From assembly GCA_021799715.1 (NCBI GenBank), contig JAJYZY010000001.1, forward strand, positions 1-56,550: a DNA stretch of 56,550 nucleotides. Reading direction: 5' to 3'. This DNA comes from Planctomycetota bacterium (GTDB lineage Bacteria; Planctomycetota; Phycisphaerae; WQYP01). This document shows, one piece after another, positions 27,557 to 37,600 of this stretch (within the stretch, counting starts at the first letter, position 1; each line of letters starts with the position of its first letter). The notes below the pieces were generated by a model. It did no database searches, was not told the origin of the DNA, and was given only the letters and a program-made list of their open reading frames with translations. The position numbers were made by a program, and so were the translations under genes.

Positions 27557-29134
27557 ATGAAACATGGATCGCGAAAACCATCGCAACTTATTACCGTGGC
27601 CGCGGCATTGGCGATGGCGTCATCCTTCGGCCTCGTGGCGATGGGAATTTTTGGTTCGTCCCATGCCGTTCATGCCGACGCCTCTTCCGGCGTACCGGCG
27701 ATTAACCCCAAGGTAACCGCATTTGCCAATGAACTGTCCAATGCCTTTGAGGCTGTCTACAAGGCGGATCATAATGCGGTGGTCAATATTCAGGTTGTGA
27801 AAGAAATTCCGCAAGCCCAGAATATCAATCCCGGCGGCCCGATGCAGTTGCCGCCAGGCTTCCGTAAAATGCTCCCGCCCGGAGCATTCCCGCTGGTTCC
27901 ATCCAACCCCGGACCGGAAAAGCTCTTTGGTACCGGCAGCGGAGTAATTATTTCCTCCAACGGCTATATTGTCACCAATAACCATGTCGTCAGTGACGCT
28001 ACAAAAATCACCGTCACGCTGGCCGACCATCGCCGGTTTAAGGGAAAAGTCATCGGCACAGATCCGAAATCCGACCTTGCGGTCGTGAAGATTTCAGCCA
28101 CGAATCTGCCATTTCTCACATTTGCAAATTCGCATAAGGTGCGCGTGGGGCAATGGGTTATTGCTATTGGCTCGCCCTTCGGTTTCAGTCAAACCACAAC
28201 CCAGGGAATTATTTCCGCCAAAGGTCGCACGGATGTCAATGTCATCGCCGAAAATGACCCCAAACTTCAAGGCTTAACATATTCCGATTACCTCCAGACG
28301 GATGCCGCCATCAACCCCGGCAACTCCGGTGGGCCGCTGCTGAATCTCAAGGGGCAGGTTGTCGGCATCAATTCCGCGATCGCCACAAATACCGGCTCTT
28401 TCAACGGCATCGGCTTTTCGATACCATCCAATGAAGTCAAATATATTGTTCATACGCTTATGAAATATGGCAAAGTGGTGCGTGGTTATCTCGGCGTAAC
28501 CATCGCCGATGTGCGGCACAGCGCTGTGCAGAAAACCGCCCGCAGTTTTGGGTACGATCATCTCCATGGCGTGCTGGTGGAACAGGTCTGGCCTGATTCT
28601 CCCGGTGCCAAAGGCGGCCTGAAAGCGGGTGATATCATTACCGCCATTGACGGAAGTAAAGTGCGCACCATGAATCAGCTGCGCGATGCCATCGCCGATA
28701 CCCGTCCCGGCAAGGATGTCACTCTGGGCATATTCCGGCGCGGAAAAATGATGAACTTGACCTTTGCCGTCGGCACCCAACCCGCCAGCATCAGCCAATT
28801 GGCGCTGGCCGGTGGCAGCGGTGAGCAGCCGGGAGTGGTTCAATCCAAGAGCCTCGGCGTAACGGTGGCCAGCGTGAGTTCGGAAATCGCCAAGCAGTAT
28901 CACCTTTCCAAGCCCGAAGGTGTGATGGTCAGCAAAGTCGATCCCAATGGCGTGGCCGCTGGTGCCGGCTTAAATCCAGGCGATATTATCCTGCGGGTGC
29001 AGGGGCATAAAATTACCTCTGTCGACGAGTTTAAAGCGGTATTGAAAAAAGTGAGTTTGTCATCCGGAATTCGCATGTATGTGCGCGGCGCTGACGGCTC
29101 TGAACGCTTTGTATTTGTGCAGCAAAGCAATTGA
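27557..29134 (+). CDS. Do-like serine protease (HtrA/DegP family)
   Basis: 525 aa periplasmic quality-control protease/chaperone. An N-terminal signal (ITVAAALAMASSFGLVA, cleavage probably after HAVHA) leads to a trypsin-like domain with His143 (TNNHVVSD), Asp173 (SDLAVVK) and Ser257 (NPGNSGGP). Two PDZ domains follow (~residues 305-395 with YLGVTIADV, and ~420-520 with SLGVTVASV). The size and two PDZ domains fit DegP/MucD. ATG 27557 is chosen because ACGGAG precedes it and the signal peptide then starts correctly. A strong terminator follows the gene, so it is probably a single-gene unit. Confidence 0.95.
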   Translation: MKHGSRKPSQLITVAAALAMASSFGLVAMGIFGSSHAVHADASSGVPAINPKVTAFANELSNAFEAVYKADHNAVVNIQVVKEIPQAQNINPGGPMQLPPGFRKMLPPGAFPLVPSNPGPEKLFGTGSGVIISSNGYIVTNNHVVSDATKITVTLADHRRFKGKVIGTDPKSDLAVVKISATNLPFLTFANSHKVRVGQWVIAIGSPFGFSQTTTQGIISAKGRTDVNVIAENDPKLQGLTYSDYLQTDAAINPGNSGGPLLNLKGQVVGINSAIATNTGSFNGIGFSIPSNEVKYIVHTLMKYGKVVRGYLGVTIADVRHSAVQKTARSFGYDHLHGVLVEQVWPDSPGAKGGLKAGDIITAIDGSKVRTMNQLRDAIADTRPGKDVTLGIFRRGKMMNLTFAVGTQPASISQLALAGGSGEQPGVVQSKSLGVTVASVSSEIAKQYHLSKPEGVMVSKVDPNGVAAGAGLNPGDIILRVQGHKITSVDEFKAVLKKVSLSSGIRMYVRGADGSERFVFVQQSN

Positions 29135-29162
29135 CGATTTCATGGCTTCTCCTTCTCCCTGA

Positions 29163-29196
29163 TGCCTCGGAGTCACTCCCACTCCGGGGCATTTTT
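29163..29196 (+). terminator. Rho-independent terminator of the HtrA gene
   Basis: An 11-bp stem (TGCCTCGGAGT with ACTCCGGGGCA, one G-T wobble), 7-base loop and a run of five T, 28 bases after the stop codon. Confidence 0.93.
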
Positions 29197-29541
29197 ATGC
29201 GCAAAATTAAATCCAGGCGGTTGGACGCAATTAAATTCTCTCCGGCCATGCCAGAGCGGTACCGCATACCGCGGCATCTTCCCGGCAGAATTCCGCATGC
29301 GTCAAGATCAGAATTGGCATGCTGGCCCGATTGGTCGCGTTTTGGGATATGCCGCCTATGGCGTAATTTGCGATGGTTCCGCACAAATTGCCGCGCCCAT
29401 CCGTATAAAGTTCACAGCTTGGCTTCCGGGTATTCTCGTGGCAATGCCCTCGCCGGAATGGGACAATTATTAACATATTATCAGACGTGCGAAAATAACA
29501 CGTGAAAAAATAAAAATCTTTAATCTTTTTGCGATTTTTTG
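29197..29541. other. Non-coding stretch upstream of the PEP-CTERM-like gene
   Basis: About 345 bp between the HtrA terminator and the next promoter. Short frames exist on both strands but none has a ribosome binding site or protein-like composition. The last ~80 bases are AT-rich. Nothing else seen. Confidence 0.5.
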
Positions 29542-29569
29542 TTGACATCATTGCGAAAATTTGTAAGAT
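29542..29569 (+). promoter_or_regulatory. Sigma-70-type promoter of the PEP-CTERM-like gene
   Basis: A perfect TTGACA (29542-29547), 16-bp spacer and TAAGAT (29564-29569, 4 of 6), in an AT-rich region. It leaves a ~60-base leader before ATG 29638. Confidence 0.72.
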
Positions 29570-29637
29570 GTTGTGAAAGAGAGGTCGCAAAAGTGTAAGG
29601 GACCTTCCAAAAAAACTAACGTCACAACAGGAGTTAC

Positions 29638-30408
29638 ATGGTGAAGCTGCGAAAAATTATCGGGATCGGTGCGGTATTATCGGCTGGGCTTGCCGGCGCA
29701 GGCATGGCCAGTGCGAGCGTGCAGTTGGAAATCATCGCGGGGAATGGCCAATCTGAATTTCTTCCGACAACCGCGAGCAGCAGCGCATCTTACACATCCT
29801 CATCCGGCAGCTTCGGTGGGTTTTCATGGTCCGCGATCACCGTTTCCTCCAACGCTGCAGATCCAGCACAAGCCGCCAACCTGACGCTGGGGATCACAGA
29901 TCTGACCAACGCTACAGCCAGCAGTTTTCCATCCTACGCAATCGAAATTTTGGCCTCCGGCAATGGTTTCTCCTACGATCCAGTTGGAACCAATTACCTG
30001 CAATCCAGCGGCTCGCTTGATTATTCCTCCGGAACCAGTGGAGACGGCGTTGGGCAAACCAGTTACCAGGACAATTCCAACGCGCTCTTCGGGGAAACAA
30101 ATTCTTTAACGCCGGACAATTCGCCCTACACTGTCCCCAATCCAGCTCCGTCCGGCTCAACCCCGGTCTCCCTGGGGCAAAACGAAGTTGCAATCTCACC
30201 AACTTCGGGCTACTCCCTGACAGTCTCGGCCAGTTTCGTGATTCAAGCCACCAGCTCAGTCTCAAATTATGGTGGATCGTTCCAATCCGTCGTTTCCAAT
30301 ACGCCCTTTGTTGCATCAACGCCGTTGCCCGGAAGTGGCTCGCTGGCCTTGGTCGGCGGGCTTGCTCTCATCGGCGCCATGGCCATTCGGCGACGGGTTG
30401 CTCGCTGA
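29638..30408 (+). CDS. PEP-CTERM-like exported protein
   Basis: 256 aa. It has an N-terminal signal peptide (GIGAVLSAGLAGAGMASA), a Ser/Thr/Asn-rich low-complexity body without cysteine, and a C-terminal sorting tail: TPLPGSG, a hydrophobic stretch (LALVGGLALIGAMA) and an arginine cluster (IRRRVAR). This is the tripartite PEP-CTERM pattern with PLP in place of PEP; such proteins are cleaved and anchored by an exosortase (EpsH/XrtA-type), usually at the outer surface or in the polysaccharide matrix. No exosortase lies in the window. Very good binding site (AGGAG), promoter and terminator frame it as a single, probably well-expressed gene. Confidence 0.8.
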   Translation: MVKLRKIIGIGAVLSAGLAGAGMASASVQLEIIAGNGQSEFLPTTASSSASYTSSSGSFGGFSWSAITVSSNAADPAQAANLTLGITDLTNATASSFPSYAIEILASGNGFSYDPVGTNYLQSSGSLDYSSGTSGDGVGQTSYQDNSNALFGETNSLTPDNSPYTVPNPAPSGSTPVSLGQNEVAISPTSGYSLTVSASFVIQATSSVSNYGGSFQSVVSNTPFVASTPLPGSGSLALVGGLALIGAMAIRRRVAR

Positions 30409-30450
30409 TAGATGAAACAACTTGGTAATGTAACACTCAATAGCCTTGAA

Positions 30451-30480
30451 AGCGGAGCGCCAAAACGCCCCGCTTTTTTT
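30451..30480 (+). terminator. Rho-independent terminator after the PEP-CTERM-like gene
   Basis: AGCGGAGCG pairs with CGCCCCGCT (one A-C mismatch), with a 6-base loop CCAAAA and a run of seven T counting the last base of the stem. It stands 42 bases after the stop. Confidence 0.9.
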
Positions 30481-30725
30481 ATTCAAAACTTCTGAAATGA
30501 ACCGCGGATGCCAGCCGCTTTCCGCAGATTCACCATCAATTATGGCCGTTTATTCCTGCATGGCGATGATCCGCGATATGGCATATCCAAGCTTTACCCG
30601 CAATTCCACTTCTTGATGTCTGCAATCCCTGGCGGCGCTTCCACCTGCCATATTTTTTGGGCAACTAAAACCTGCGTCGTCCCCTGACGCCAAGCAACTA
30701 AAGCAAAAAAAAGCACCCGCCCGGC

Positions 30726-30754
30726 TTGACCGCAGCATATATTAACCGTATTCT
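30726..30754 (+). promoter_or_regulatory. Promoter of rpsD
   Basis: TTGACC (5 of 6), exactly 17 bp, then TATTCT (4 of 6) at 30749-30754, about 120 bases before the rpsD start codon. The ~245 bases between the previous terminator and this promoter show nothing else. Confidence 0.65.
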
Positions 30755-30875
30755 AAACAGGCTATACATTCGCCGAGAAGGCCGGATGGACTGTTGTCCT
30801 TTCGGTACGCCGGCTTTGATTGCAGCAGGCCACGCCGGCGGGCGTTTAGTGCCTGTCTTGCTGAAAGGAGAATCC
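30755..30875 (+). promoter_or_regulatory. Structured leader of rpsD, possible S4 autoregulatory site
   Basis: The ~120-base leader can form nested hairpins: GCCGG ... CCGGC enclosing GGAC-TGTT-GTCC, then a further GC-rich arm before the ribosome binding site AAAGGAG. S4 represses its own mRNA in several bacterial groups by binding a folded leader. Whether this leader does so is inference; it does not obviously match the known S4 leader consensus. Confidence 0.35.
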
Positions 30876-31472
30876 ATGTCCCGCTATTTAGGTCCCAAGG
30901 TGCGTCTTTCGCGCCGTCTCGGTGTGGCAATTGCCGATCTTCCCAAACATAACAAAAGCGAGTTCGTAGCCCCTGGTATGCACGGCTTTCGCAGCCGCCG
31001 TTTATCGGAATACGGAATTCGTTTGCGTGAAAAGCAGCGAATGAAAGCCCATTACAATGTGCTGGAAAAGCAGTTTCGTCGCTATATGGCCATGGCGAAG
31101 CAAGCCAAGGGCAACACCGCCGTAACCCTGCAGCAGGTGCTGGAAACGCGCTTGGATAATGTGGTGCGCCGTTTGGGCGTGGCCCGCTCCATCTGGGCCG
31201 CCCGGCAGTTGGTGGCCCACGGCCATGTGCTGGTCAACGGCGGCAAGGTGGATATTGCCAGTTTCCAGGTAACGCCGGGGATGACCATTACATTCCGGGA
31301 AAAAACCGCCAAACTGCTTCGGGAAAATATGGAATCCATGGCCGGCCATCAGGTGCCGGCCTGGCTTGATTTCAATCCCGCGCAACTGGAAGCGAAAGTT
31401 GTGGCTTTGCCGATGCCGGAACAAATTCCTTTCCAGATCAACCCCAGTTTGATCATCGAATTTTATCGTTAA
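30876..31472 (+). CDS. rpsD: 30S ribosomal protein S4
   Basis: 198 aa, the small-subunit primary assembly protein. The N-terminal MSRYLGPKVRLSRRLG lacks the zinc-binding cysteines (C-minus type). The S4 RNA-binding domain is clear (LETRLDNVVRRLGVARSIWAARQLVAHGHVLVNG). ATG 30876 follows AAAGGAG; the frame continues upstream only as leader. It stands alone with its own promoter and terminator and not in the alpha operon with rpsK/rpsM/rpoA, a rearrangement seen in several phyla. Confidence 0.97.
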   Translation: MSRYLGPKVRLSRRLGVAIADLPKHNKSEFVAPGMHGFRSRRLSEYGIRLREKQRMKAHYNVLEKQFRRYMAMAKQAKGNTAVTLQQVLETRLDNVVRRLGVARSIWAARQLVAHGHVLVNGGKVDIASFQVTPGMTITFREKTAKLLRENMESMAGHQVPAWLDFNPAQLEAKVVALPMPEQIPFQINPSLIIEFYR

Positions 31473-31502
31473 TCAAACTGGATTAACGTTACAAAATCCA
31501 TC

Positions 31503-31545
31503 AACCGCGCTGCAACCATCGGGTTTTGGCGCGGTTTGTTTTTTT
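31503..31545 (+). terminator. Rho-independent terminator of rpsD
   Basis: AACCGCGC (31503-31510) and GCGCGGTT (31529-31536) form a perfect 8-bp stem, followed by TGTTTTTTT. Confidence 0.88.
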
Positions 31546-31579
31546 ACGCTACAATCCTTCGTGTATTGGAGTTGTGGAC

Positions 31580-32197
31580 TTGGCCGGTTTTCGATTCACA
31601 CAGGTATTGTTTTCACTGGGGCTGAGTATTTATTTCGGCGGCCTTCTGATTCTCGGCGCGCTGGTGGCACCGGAAATGTTTCATACCATTTCAACCGTCG
31701 GCGTTCATGCCGCGGTAATCAACCCGAGACTCAATGAATCCAAAGAACTTGCCGGCCTTATTTTTGGAAATATTCTGCAAATCTTCGCCATCTTTCAGTT
31801 GGTGTGTCTGCTGCTGATGCTGTTTGCGGCACTGATGCAAATGGCTTGTCATCTGAACGCGGTGAACATCTGGGTATGGCTTCGTCTTGGCGGGTTGGTG
31901 CTCCTGGCGATGATGCTTGGAAGCCAGATGCTCCAACTGGATCCGGCGGTGCGGCGGGAACATAAGCTCTGGCTGCAGAATGTGGATGCCAATCCTGCCC
32001 GGGCTGCATTGTATAAGGCCCGCTTTCAGCGCGACCACACCGCCGCGGAACACAACGGCATGATTCAAATGGGACTGCTTTTGGCGCTTGTATTTATACA
32101 GGGGTGGGGAATTAATTACCCAACGCGGCGGGAATTTATTCGCACGCTGGCCCAAAAGGCCAAGCTCATTGAGCCGCCCGCCACGGCGGAAAATTAG
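31580..32197 (+). CDS. DUF4149-type membrane protein
   Basis: 205 aa with four membrane segments (LFSLGLSIYFGGLLILGALVA; IFAIFQLVCLLLMLFAA; LGGLVLLAMMLGS; MGLLLALVFIQGWGI) and a charged loop with RREHKLWLQNV, typical of the TMEM205-like/DUF4149 family of unknown function. The start is TTG 31580, eight bases after GGAG; GTG 31574 is an alternative, but the longer frame would begin inside the rpsD terminator. Confidence 0.8.
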   Translation: MAGFRFTQVLFSLGLSIYFGGLLILGALVAPEMFHTISTVGVHAAVINPRLNESKELAGLIFGNILQIFAIFQLVCLLLMLFAALMQMACHLNAVNIWVWLRLGGLVLLAMMLGSQMLQLDPAVRREHKLWLQNVDANPARAALYKARFQRDHTAAEHNGMIQMGLLLALVFIQGWGINYPTRREFIRTLAQKAKLIEPPATAEN

Positions 32198-32329
32198 CTA
32201 TCAATGCCCATCCGGCTTTGCGGAGCCGCCGGGCACGGGTTAGGATATCAGAATGATTTTGCCATGGATGCGGCAAAAACTCATCACGGTTGCCCAAAAA
32301 CGGCGCTGCTATTTTTCGGAGGTCCACGG

Positions 32330-33295
32330 ATGGACACACCGCTTGAACCCGCAAAACCCGATGCCCGCGGCGTTTCGGTCGCTGGTGTCATCACATCTGC
32401 GGATCAGGCCGTTATAAATGATTTTCTCACGTACATCGAAATTGAACTCGGCCTGGCGGACAATACCCTCTGCGCCTATCGCTCAGACCTGATGCAGTTT
32501 GCGGCATTTTGCGATCAGCGTTTTTCGCGGCCGCTGGTGCGTGTTGATCGCACAGTCATCGGCGAATATCTCAAATATCTTCAAGCCCAGCGCAATATGC
32601 GCACCAGCAGCGTGCTGCGGCACACCGCGGCGTTGAAGATGTTTTATCGTTTTGTTGTGGCGCGCGGCAAATGTGCGGAAAATCCTACGGAACATCTGGA
32701 CACGCCCCATGGTTGGCGCAAATTGCCCGATGTGCTCAACCGCACACAAATTGAAGCACTGCTTTCTGCTGTAGATTCCAACCATCGCCTGGCGCTGCGC
32801 GATCAGGCCATTATTGAATTGTTCTATGCCTGCGGCCTGCGGGCCAGCGAACTGGCGGATTTAACCCAACCCAATGTCCATCTGGAGTTGGGAGTGATCC
32901 GCGTGATCGGCAAGGGACGCAAGGAGCGCATTATTCCCGTCGGCAAACCCGCCCGGGCGGCCCTGGAAAAATATATGCGTCTACTGCGTCCGGAACTTCT
33001 GGCGGTGTCGCAAAGCCGCGTGCCGAATGTGTTTGTTTCACGTTCCGGCCAACCCATCAATCGTATTGTTCTCTGGCAGCGGCTGGACCGCATCTCCCGC
33101 GCGGCGGGCCTGAAGCATATACACCCGCACAAACTCCGTCATACCTTTGCCACGCATCTGCTCTCCGGCGGCGCGGATTTGCGCGTGGTTCAGGAACTGT
33201 TGGGCCATTCCGATATCGGCACAACGCAAATTTACACCCATGTGGATGCCGACAGGCTCAAGAATGTGCACCGGAAGCACCACCCGCGCCCCTGA
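32330..33295 (+). CDS. xerD: Tyrosine recombinase XerD/XerC
   Basis: 321 aa site-specific recombinase that resolves chromosome dimers at dif. N-terminal SAM-like domain ~residues 25-115. Catalytic residues are all present: Arg171 (CGLRASEL), Lys195 (IGKGRKER), His267 and Arg270 (HKLRHTFATHLL), His293 (LGHSDIGT) and Tyr302 (TQIYTHV). ATG 32330 follows CGGAGGT; the long upstream extension is not used. Location among housekeeping genes and no integron or prophage nearby favour the chromosomal enzyme, XerD being slightly more likely than XerC by the short gap to the C-terminus. It converges on der with nine bases between. Confidence 0.92.
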   Translation: MDTPLEPAKPDARGVSVAGVITSADQAVINDFLTYIEIELGLADNTLCAYRSDLMQFAAFCDQRFSRPLVRVDRTVIGEYLKYLQAQRNMRTSSVLRHTAALKMFYRFVVARGKCAENPTEHLDTPHGWRKLPDVLNRTQIEALLSAVDSNHRLALRDQAIIELFYACGLRASELADLTQPNVHLELGVIRVIGKGRKERIIPVGKPARAALEKYMRLLRPELLAVSQSRVPNVFVSRSGQPINRIVLWQRLDRISRAAGLKHIHPHKLRHTFATHLLSGGADLRVVQELLGHSDIGTTQIYTHVDADRLKNVHRKHHPRP

Positions 33296-33304
33296 TGCGG
33301 CTGT

Positions 33305-34639
33305 CTATTCTTCCCGCCGTTCATTGCCGCGGTGGCCGCGAATCAGCAGCCGGATGGGAACTTCATGCAGCACGGTGCGTTCGCGCAATTGATGGGCGAA
33401 AAAGCGTTTGTATTCTTCGGTAATCAAACGGGGATGATTAACAAACAGCACAATGGTGGGGGGGTGAATATCAATTTGCGTGGCATAATACACTTTCACG
33501 GTTTTGCCTTCCCTGCTGCTCGGACCGCGCAATTGCAGAATATCCTCCACCGCCTTGTTTAATTGCCCGGTGGTCAATCGCGTGGACGCCTGCTGATAAA
33601 GTGAGAACGCCAGACGGACAATCTGGGATTGATCCGTATCGGTCTTGGCGCTGATGCAGGCTACCGGCGCATGCTGCAACTGCGGGAAACGCTTTGCGGC
33701 ATAATCACCATAGCTTTCCACCGTGGCCTGTTCGCCCACGAGATCCCATTTGTTGATCACCAGAATCACCGGTCTGAATTCCTCCTGGATGTATGCGGCG
33801 AGTTTCTGATCCACATCGCTGATATCCGCGGTGGCGTCAATGAGCAGCAACACCACATCCGCCCGGCGTATGGAGCGCTGCGCCCGATGAAAGCTGTAAA
33901 ACTCCAGATCATTGCCGGTCATCCGCGCCCGTTTGCGCACGCCGGCGGTATCGATAACGGTTATCGCGCGGCCTTCAATTTCCATGCGCACGTCAATACT
34001 GTCGCGGGTGGTGCCCGGCACTTCGGAAACAATGACCCGTTCGCCGCCGGCCAGCGTGTTGATCAGTGTGCTTTTGCCGGCATTGCGCTTTCCCACCAAC
34101 GCGACTTTGAGTTCGGATTCGACGGGTGTCACTTTGGCGCGGCGCCCTAAATGCCGAAAAATGCCTTTCAACAGGTCATCGCCGCCCCTGCGGTGCTGGC
34201 AGGAAATCATGACCATCTCCTGAAAACCCAGCGAGAAAAATTCAGCGGCATTGGACGCCAGATTCGGCCCATCCACTTTGTTGACCGTTAAAATAACCGG
34301 CTTGGCAAATGGACGAATCAGCCGCGCTACCGCCGTATCCAGCGGTACCGGGCCGGTTTTGGCGTCCACAACAAAAAGCAGTACATCCGCGGATTCGATG
34401 GCCCGGCGAATTTGATCCTGTATTTGCGCGGTAAGATTATCCGGATCTTCTATGCCGTAACCGCCGGTATCAACGAGTTCAAAACTGCGGCCCTCGCTTT
34501 CAACAATGTTCGATACGCGGTCACGGGTCACGCCTGCCGTTGGGTCCACAATGGATATGCGCTTCCCCGAAAGCATATTCAGCAAGCTGGATTTACCGAC
34601 GTTGGGCCGGCCGACGATGGCAACAATGGGTATGGGCAT
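33305..34639 (-). CDS. der: Ribosome biogenesis GTPase Der (EngA)
   Basis: 444 aa with two tandem G domains and a KH-like C-terminus. G domain 1: VGRPNVGKS, DTGG, NKVD. G domain 2: VGKRNAGKS, DTAGVRKR, NKWD. The KH-like part ends in HQLRERTVLHEVPIRLL. Der acts in 50S subunit maturation. ATG 34639 (MPIPIVAIVG) is preceded by GAAGGA and lies 17 bases after the secA stop on the same strand, so secA and der form an operon. The upstream part of the open frame is inside secA and is not used. Confidence 0.96.
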   Translation of the reverse strand: MPIPIVAIVGRPNVGKSSLLNMLSGKRISIVDPTAGVTRDRVSNIVESEGRSFELVDTGGYGIEDPDNLTAQIQDQIRRAIESADVLLFVVDAKTGPVPLDTAVARLIRPFAKPVILTVNKVDGPNLASNAAEFFSLGFQEMVMISCQHRRGGDDLLKGIFRHLGRRAKVTPVESELKVALVGKRNAGKSTLINTLAGGERVIVSEVPGTTRDSIDVRMEIEGRAITVIDTAGVRKRARMTGNDLEFYSFHRAQRSIRRADVVLLLIDATADISDVDQKLAAYIQEEFRPVILVINKWDLVGEQATVESYGDYAAKRFPQLQHAPVACISAKTDTDQSQIVRLAFSLYQQASTRLTTGQLNKAVEDILQLRGPSSREGKTVKVYYATQIDIHPPTIVLFVNHPRLITEEYKRFFAHQLRERTVLHEVPIRLLIRGHRGNERREE

Positions 34640-34655
34640 ACGAATTCCTTCGGTT

Positions 34656-37600
34656 TCAGGCGGTGCGTCCGCAGCAGTGCTTGTACTTTTTTCCGCTGCC
34701 GCACGAGCATGGATCATTGCGGCCAATTTTGGGACCGGTGTTGACAATCGGATCAAGCGGCGGCGGACCGTCATCCATTTCCGGTGCCGGGGCTTCCGCG
34801 GGCGCGGCCTGCAATTCCCGGGCGGCGGCACTTTCGGCCACGCCATAGGATTCATTGGCATCGAAAAGCTCTTCCTGTCCTTCGTATACATTGCGCATGT
34901 CGCCGGCGCTGGCAATGCGCATGCGGAAGATCACGTCGGTAACCTTTTCCCGCAGGTTTTTCAGGAACTCATCAAAAAGCCGGGAACCTTCCCGCTTGTA
35001 TTCAATAACCGGGTCGCGCTGCGCAATTCCCCGCAATCCAATGGTATCGCGCAATTGGTCCATGGCGTACAGGTGATCTTTCCATGTGACATCGTAAATC
35101 TGCAATAGCACCGTGCGTTCCAGTTCGGTCAGTTCGCGCCGCAGAAATGCGTGCGCCAGTTCCCGAATGCGTTCACGGCGTTCCTCCGGCGGTTCGCCTT
35201 CAAATTCGTCCACTGGTGCCTGGGTGACAAACCGATCTGAAACCCACGCCGCAAGCATGCGGGATTCCTGGAGTTTCGCCACCGCATCATCAATCTGCTG
35301 GTCGATGGTTTCATGGGTTTGCCGGGAAATGTCGATAAGCCGCTGCCTTAATTTCTCCGTGGCCAGGCTACGGATTTCATCGCCGGAAATGGGCGTTCCA
35401 AATTTGGCCTTTACCCACACCGCCAACTGCTCGGAAGCGTAGACATTTTCAATGCCGCCGGCACCGGCGGTTGCTTCCAGCGCATAATCCACCGGATAGC
35501 TGATTTCCCGCTGCTGATAAGCCTTGCGGGCGTTGCTGAGAATCAGTTCAACGGCCTGATCCTGCGTTTTACCCATTAAATCCGCAACGGAGATGTTGAA
35601 TTCAAATTTATCATTGGCCCACTGCGCCAACTGCTGTTGCGGATAGCCTTTGACCAGATATTTGCCCAGGGGGCTGACATCTTTATGGTCAATAAGATCA
35701 AGGGCTTTCTCCACCAGCGCCTCGATGATTTCATCGCGGTGCATTTTCTTCAATTGGGCCTGGCTGATCTGTACTTTGAACTGGCTCATAGCCCAGGAGG
35801 ACATGCCCGCATAATCATAATCTTCCGCTTGCGCATCGGGATCCATGAATTCCGATATGGCGCTGTGAATATTGCTGCGCGCGTCTTCACGGGCCTTATC
35901 CTTAATGGTCATTTCCAGCACGGGCAATTCCGTGTCCCGCAAATCCTGCGGATCAATAACCGTATTGAACGTCAACCTCACCCACTCCGCCACGCAGGTC
36001 GCCACATAATCCCGGTCCAGATACTGCGCCACCGCATCGCGCACGGAGTCGCCGATGGTGTCAAAAATTATCTCCTGCAAATTCCGGCCTTCCAGAATGG
36101 CCTGGCGGGACGTGTAGAAGAAATTCCGCTGATAATTGCGAACTTCATCATATTCCAGCAGATTTTTCCGGATCCCGAAGTTGCGCTCCTCCACTTTTTT
36201 TTGCGCCCGGGCGACCGACTTGGAAACCATGCCGTGTTCGATGGCTTCATCTTCTTTCATGCCCAGGCTTTGCAGGGCCTTGAGCATAAAATCCCCGGCG
36301 AACAATCGCATCAGATCATCTTCGAGGCTTAAGAAAAAGCGGGACATGCCTGGATCACCCTGCCGGCCCGATCGCCCGCGCAACTGATTGTCAATGCGCC
36401 GCGACTCGTGCCGTTCCGTGCCCAGCACAAATAATCCGCCCGCCTCCAGCACGCCCGGTGCCAGGGAAATATCCGTGCCCCGGCCCGCCATGTTCGTGGC
36501 AATGGTCACACGACCGACAGTCCGGCCCTGCTTATTGACCTGCTGCGTGCCCGCTTTGGCTATAATCTCCGCTTCACGCTCATGGTTTTTCGCATTGAGC
36601 ACTTCATGCTCGATCCCGTGCTGCCGGGTTAAAATGTTAGACAACCGCTCCGATTTTTCCACGCTTGTTGTGCCCACAAGCACCGGCTGCCCGCGTTCGG
36701 TGGCTTCTTTGATCTGTTCGACGATCGCCGCCCATTTGGCGTTTTCATTCATGAAAATCAGGTCTTCAAAATCCTGCCGACACAGCGGGCGGTTGGTGGG
36801 AATGGTAACGACTTCCAGCGAGTAGATTTTTCCGAATTCTTCGGATTCGGTCATTGCGGTCCCGGTCATGCCGGCAATGCGCTTGTACAGCTTGAAAAAG
36901 TTCTGCAGCGTTATTGTGGCCATGGTTTGCGTTTCCGGTTTGACCGTAACACGCTCCTTGGCTTCCACCGCCTGATGCAGGCCGTCACTCCATTGCCGGC
37001 CCACCATCAGTCGGCCGGTGGATTCATCAACGATGATGACTTCGCCTTTTTGCACCACGTAATCTTTGTCTATTTCATATACCACATGGGCTCGCAGGGC
37101 CTGTTCAAGCAGGTGCGGCCAATCCATGTTGCCGCCGACATAAAAAGAGCCTACCCCGGCAAACTCCTGGGCTTTTCGGATGCCTTCATGCGTCAGATGG
37201 GCGGTTTTTCGGTCCAGTTCCACCTCATACAACTGCACCTGCCTGGCCAGTTCGGCCTCCGCGACAACGAGTTCCTTCTGGGCCTCGGCGATGGATGCCT
37301 GAATGGCGGCGATCTTCGCGGCATCTCCGCGGGCATTTTTAATATCCCCTTCGGACCCCTTGATTTTCCGCTTCAGTGTTTCCACACGCGCGTTGGCCGT
37401 TTCCCATGGCTTCTGCGCCGCGATAAGTTTTCGCGTTACTTCATCCGCCTGCCGATAGCGCGGGGAATCGTCATGCGCCGGCCCGCTGATAATAAGCGGT
37501 GTGCGCGCTTCATCAATTAGTACACTATCAACTTCATCGACAATGGCGAAATCAAGCGGCCCCTGCACCTGCTCGGCCAGGGATTGCTTCATGTTGTCAC

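Noticed and set aside
32330..33295. Phage or island integrase
   Set aside because: The recombinase matches housekeeping XerD/XerC in size and motifs and is packed between der and ordinary genes, with no att-like repeats or cargo.
35637..36332. 231-aa plus-strand frame
   Set aside because: Inside secA on the opposite strand; typical shadow composition.
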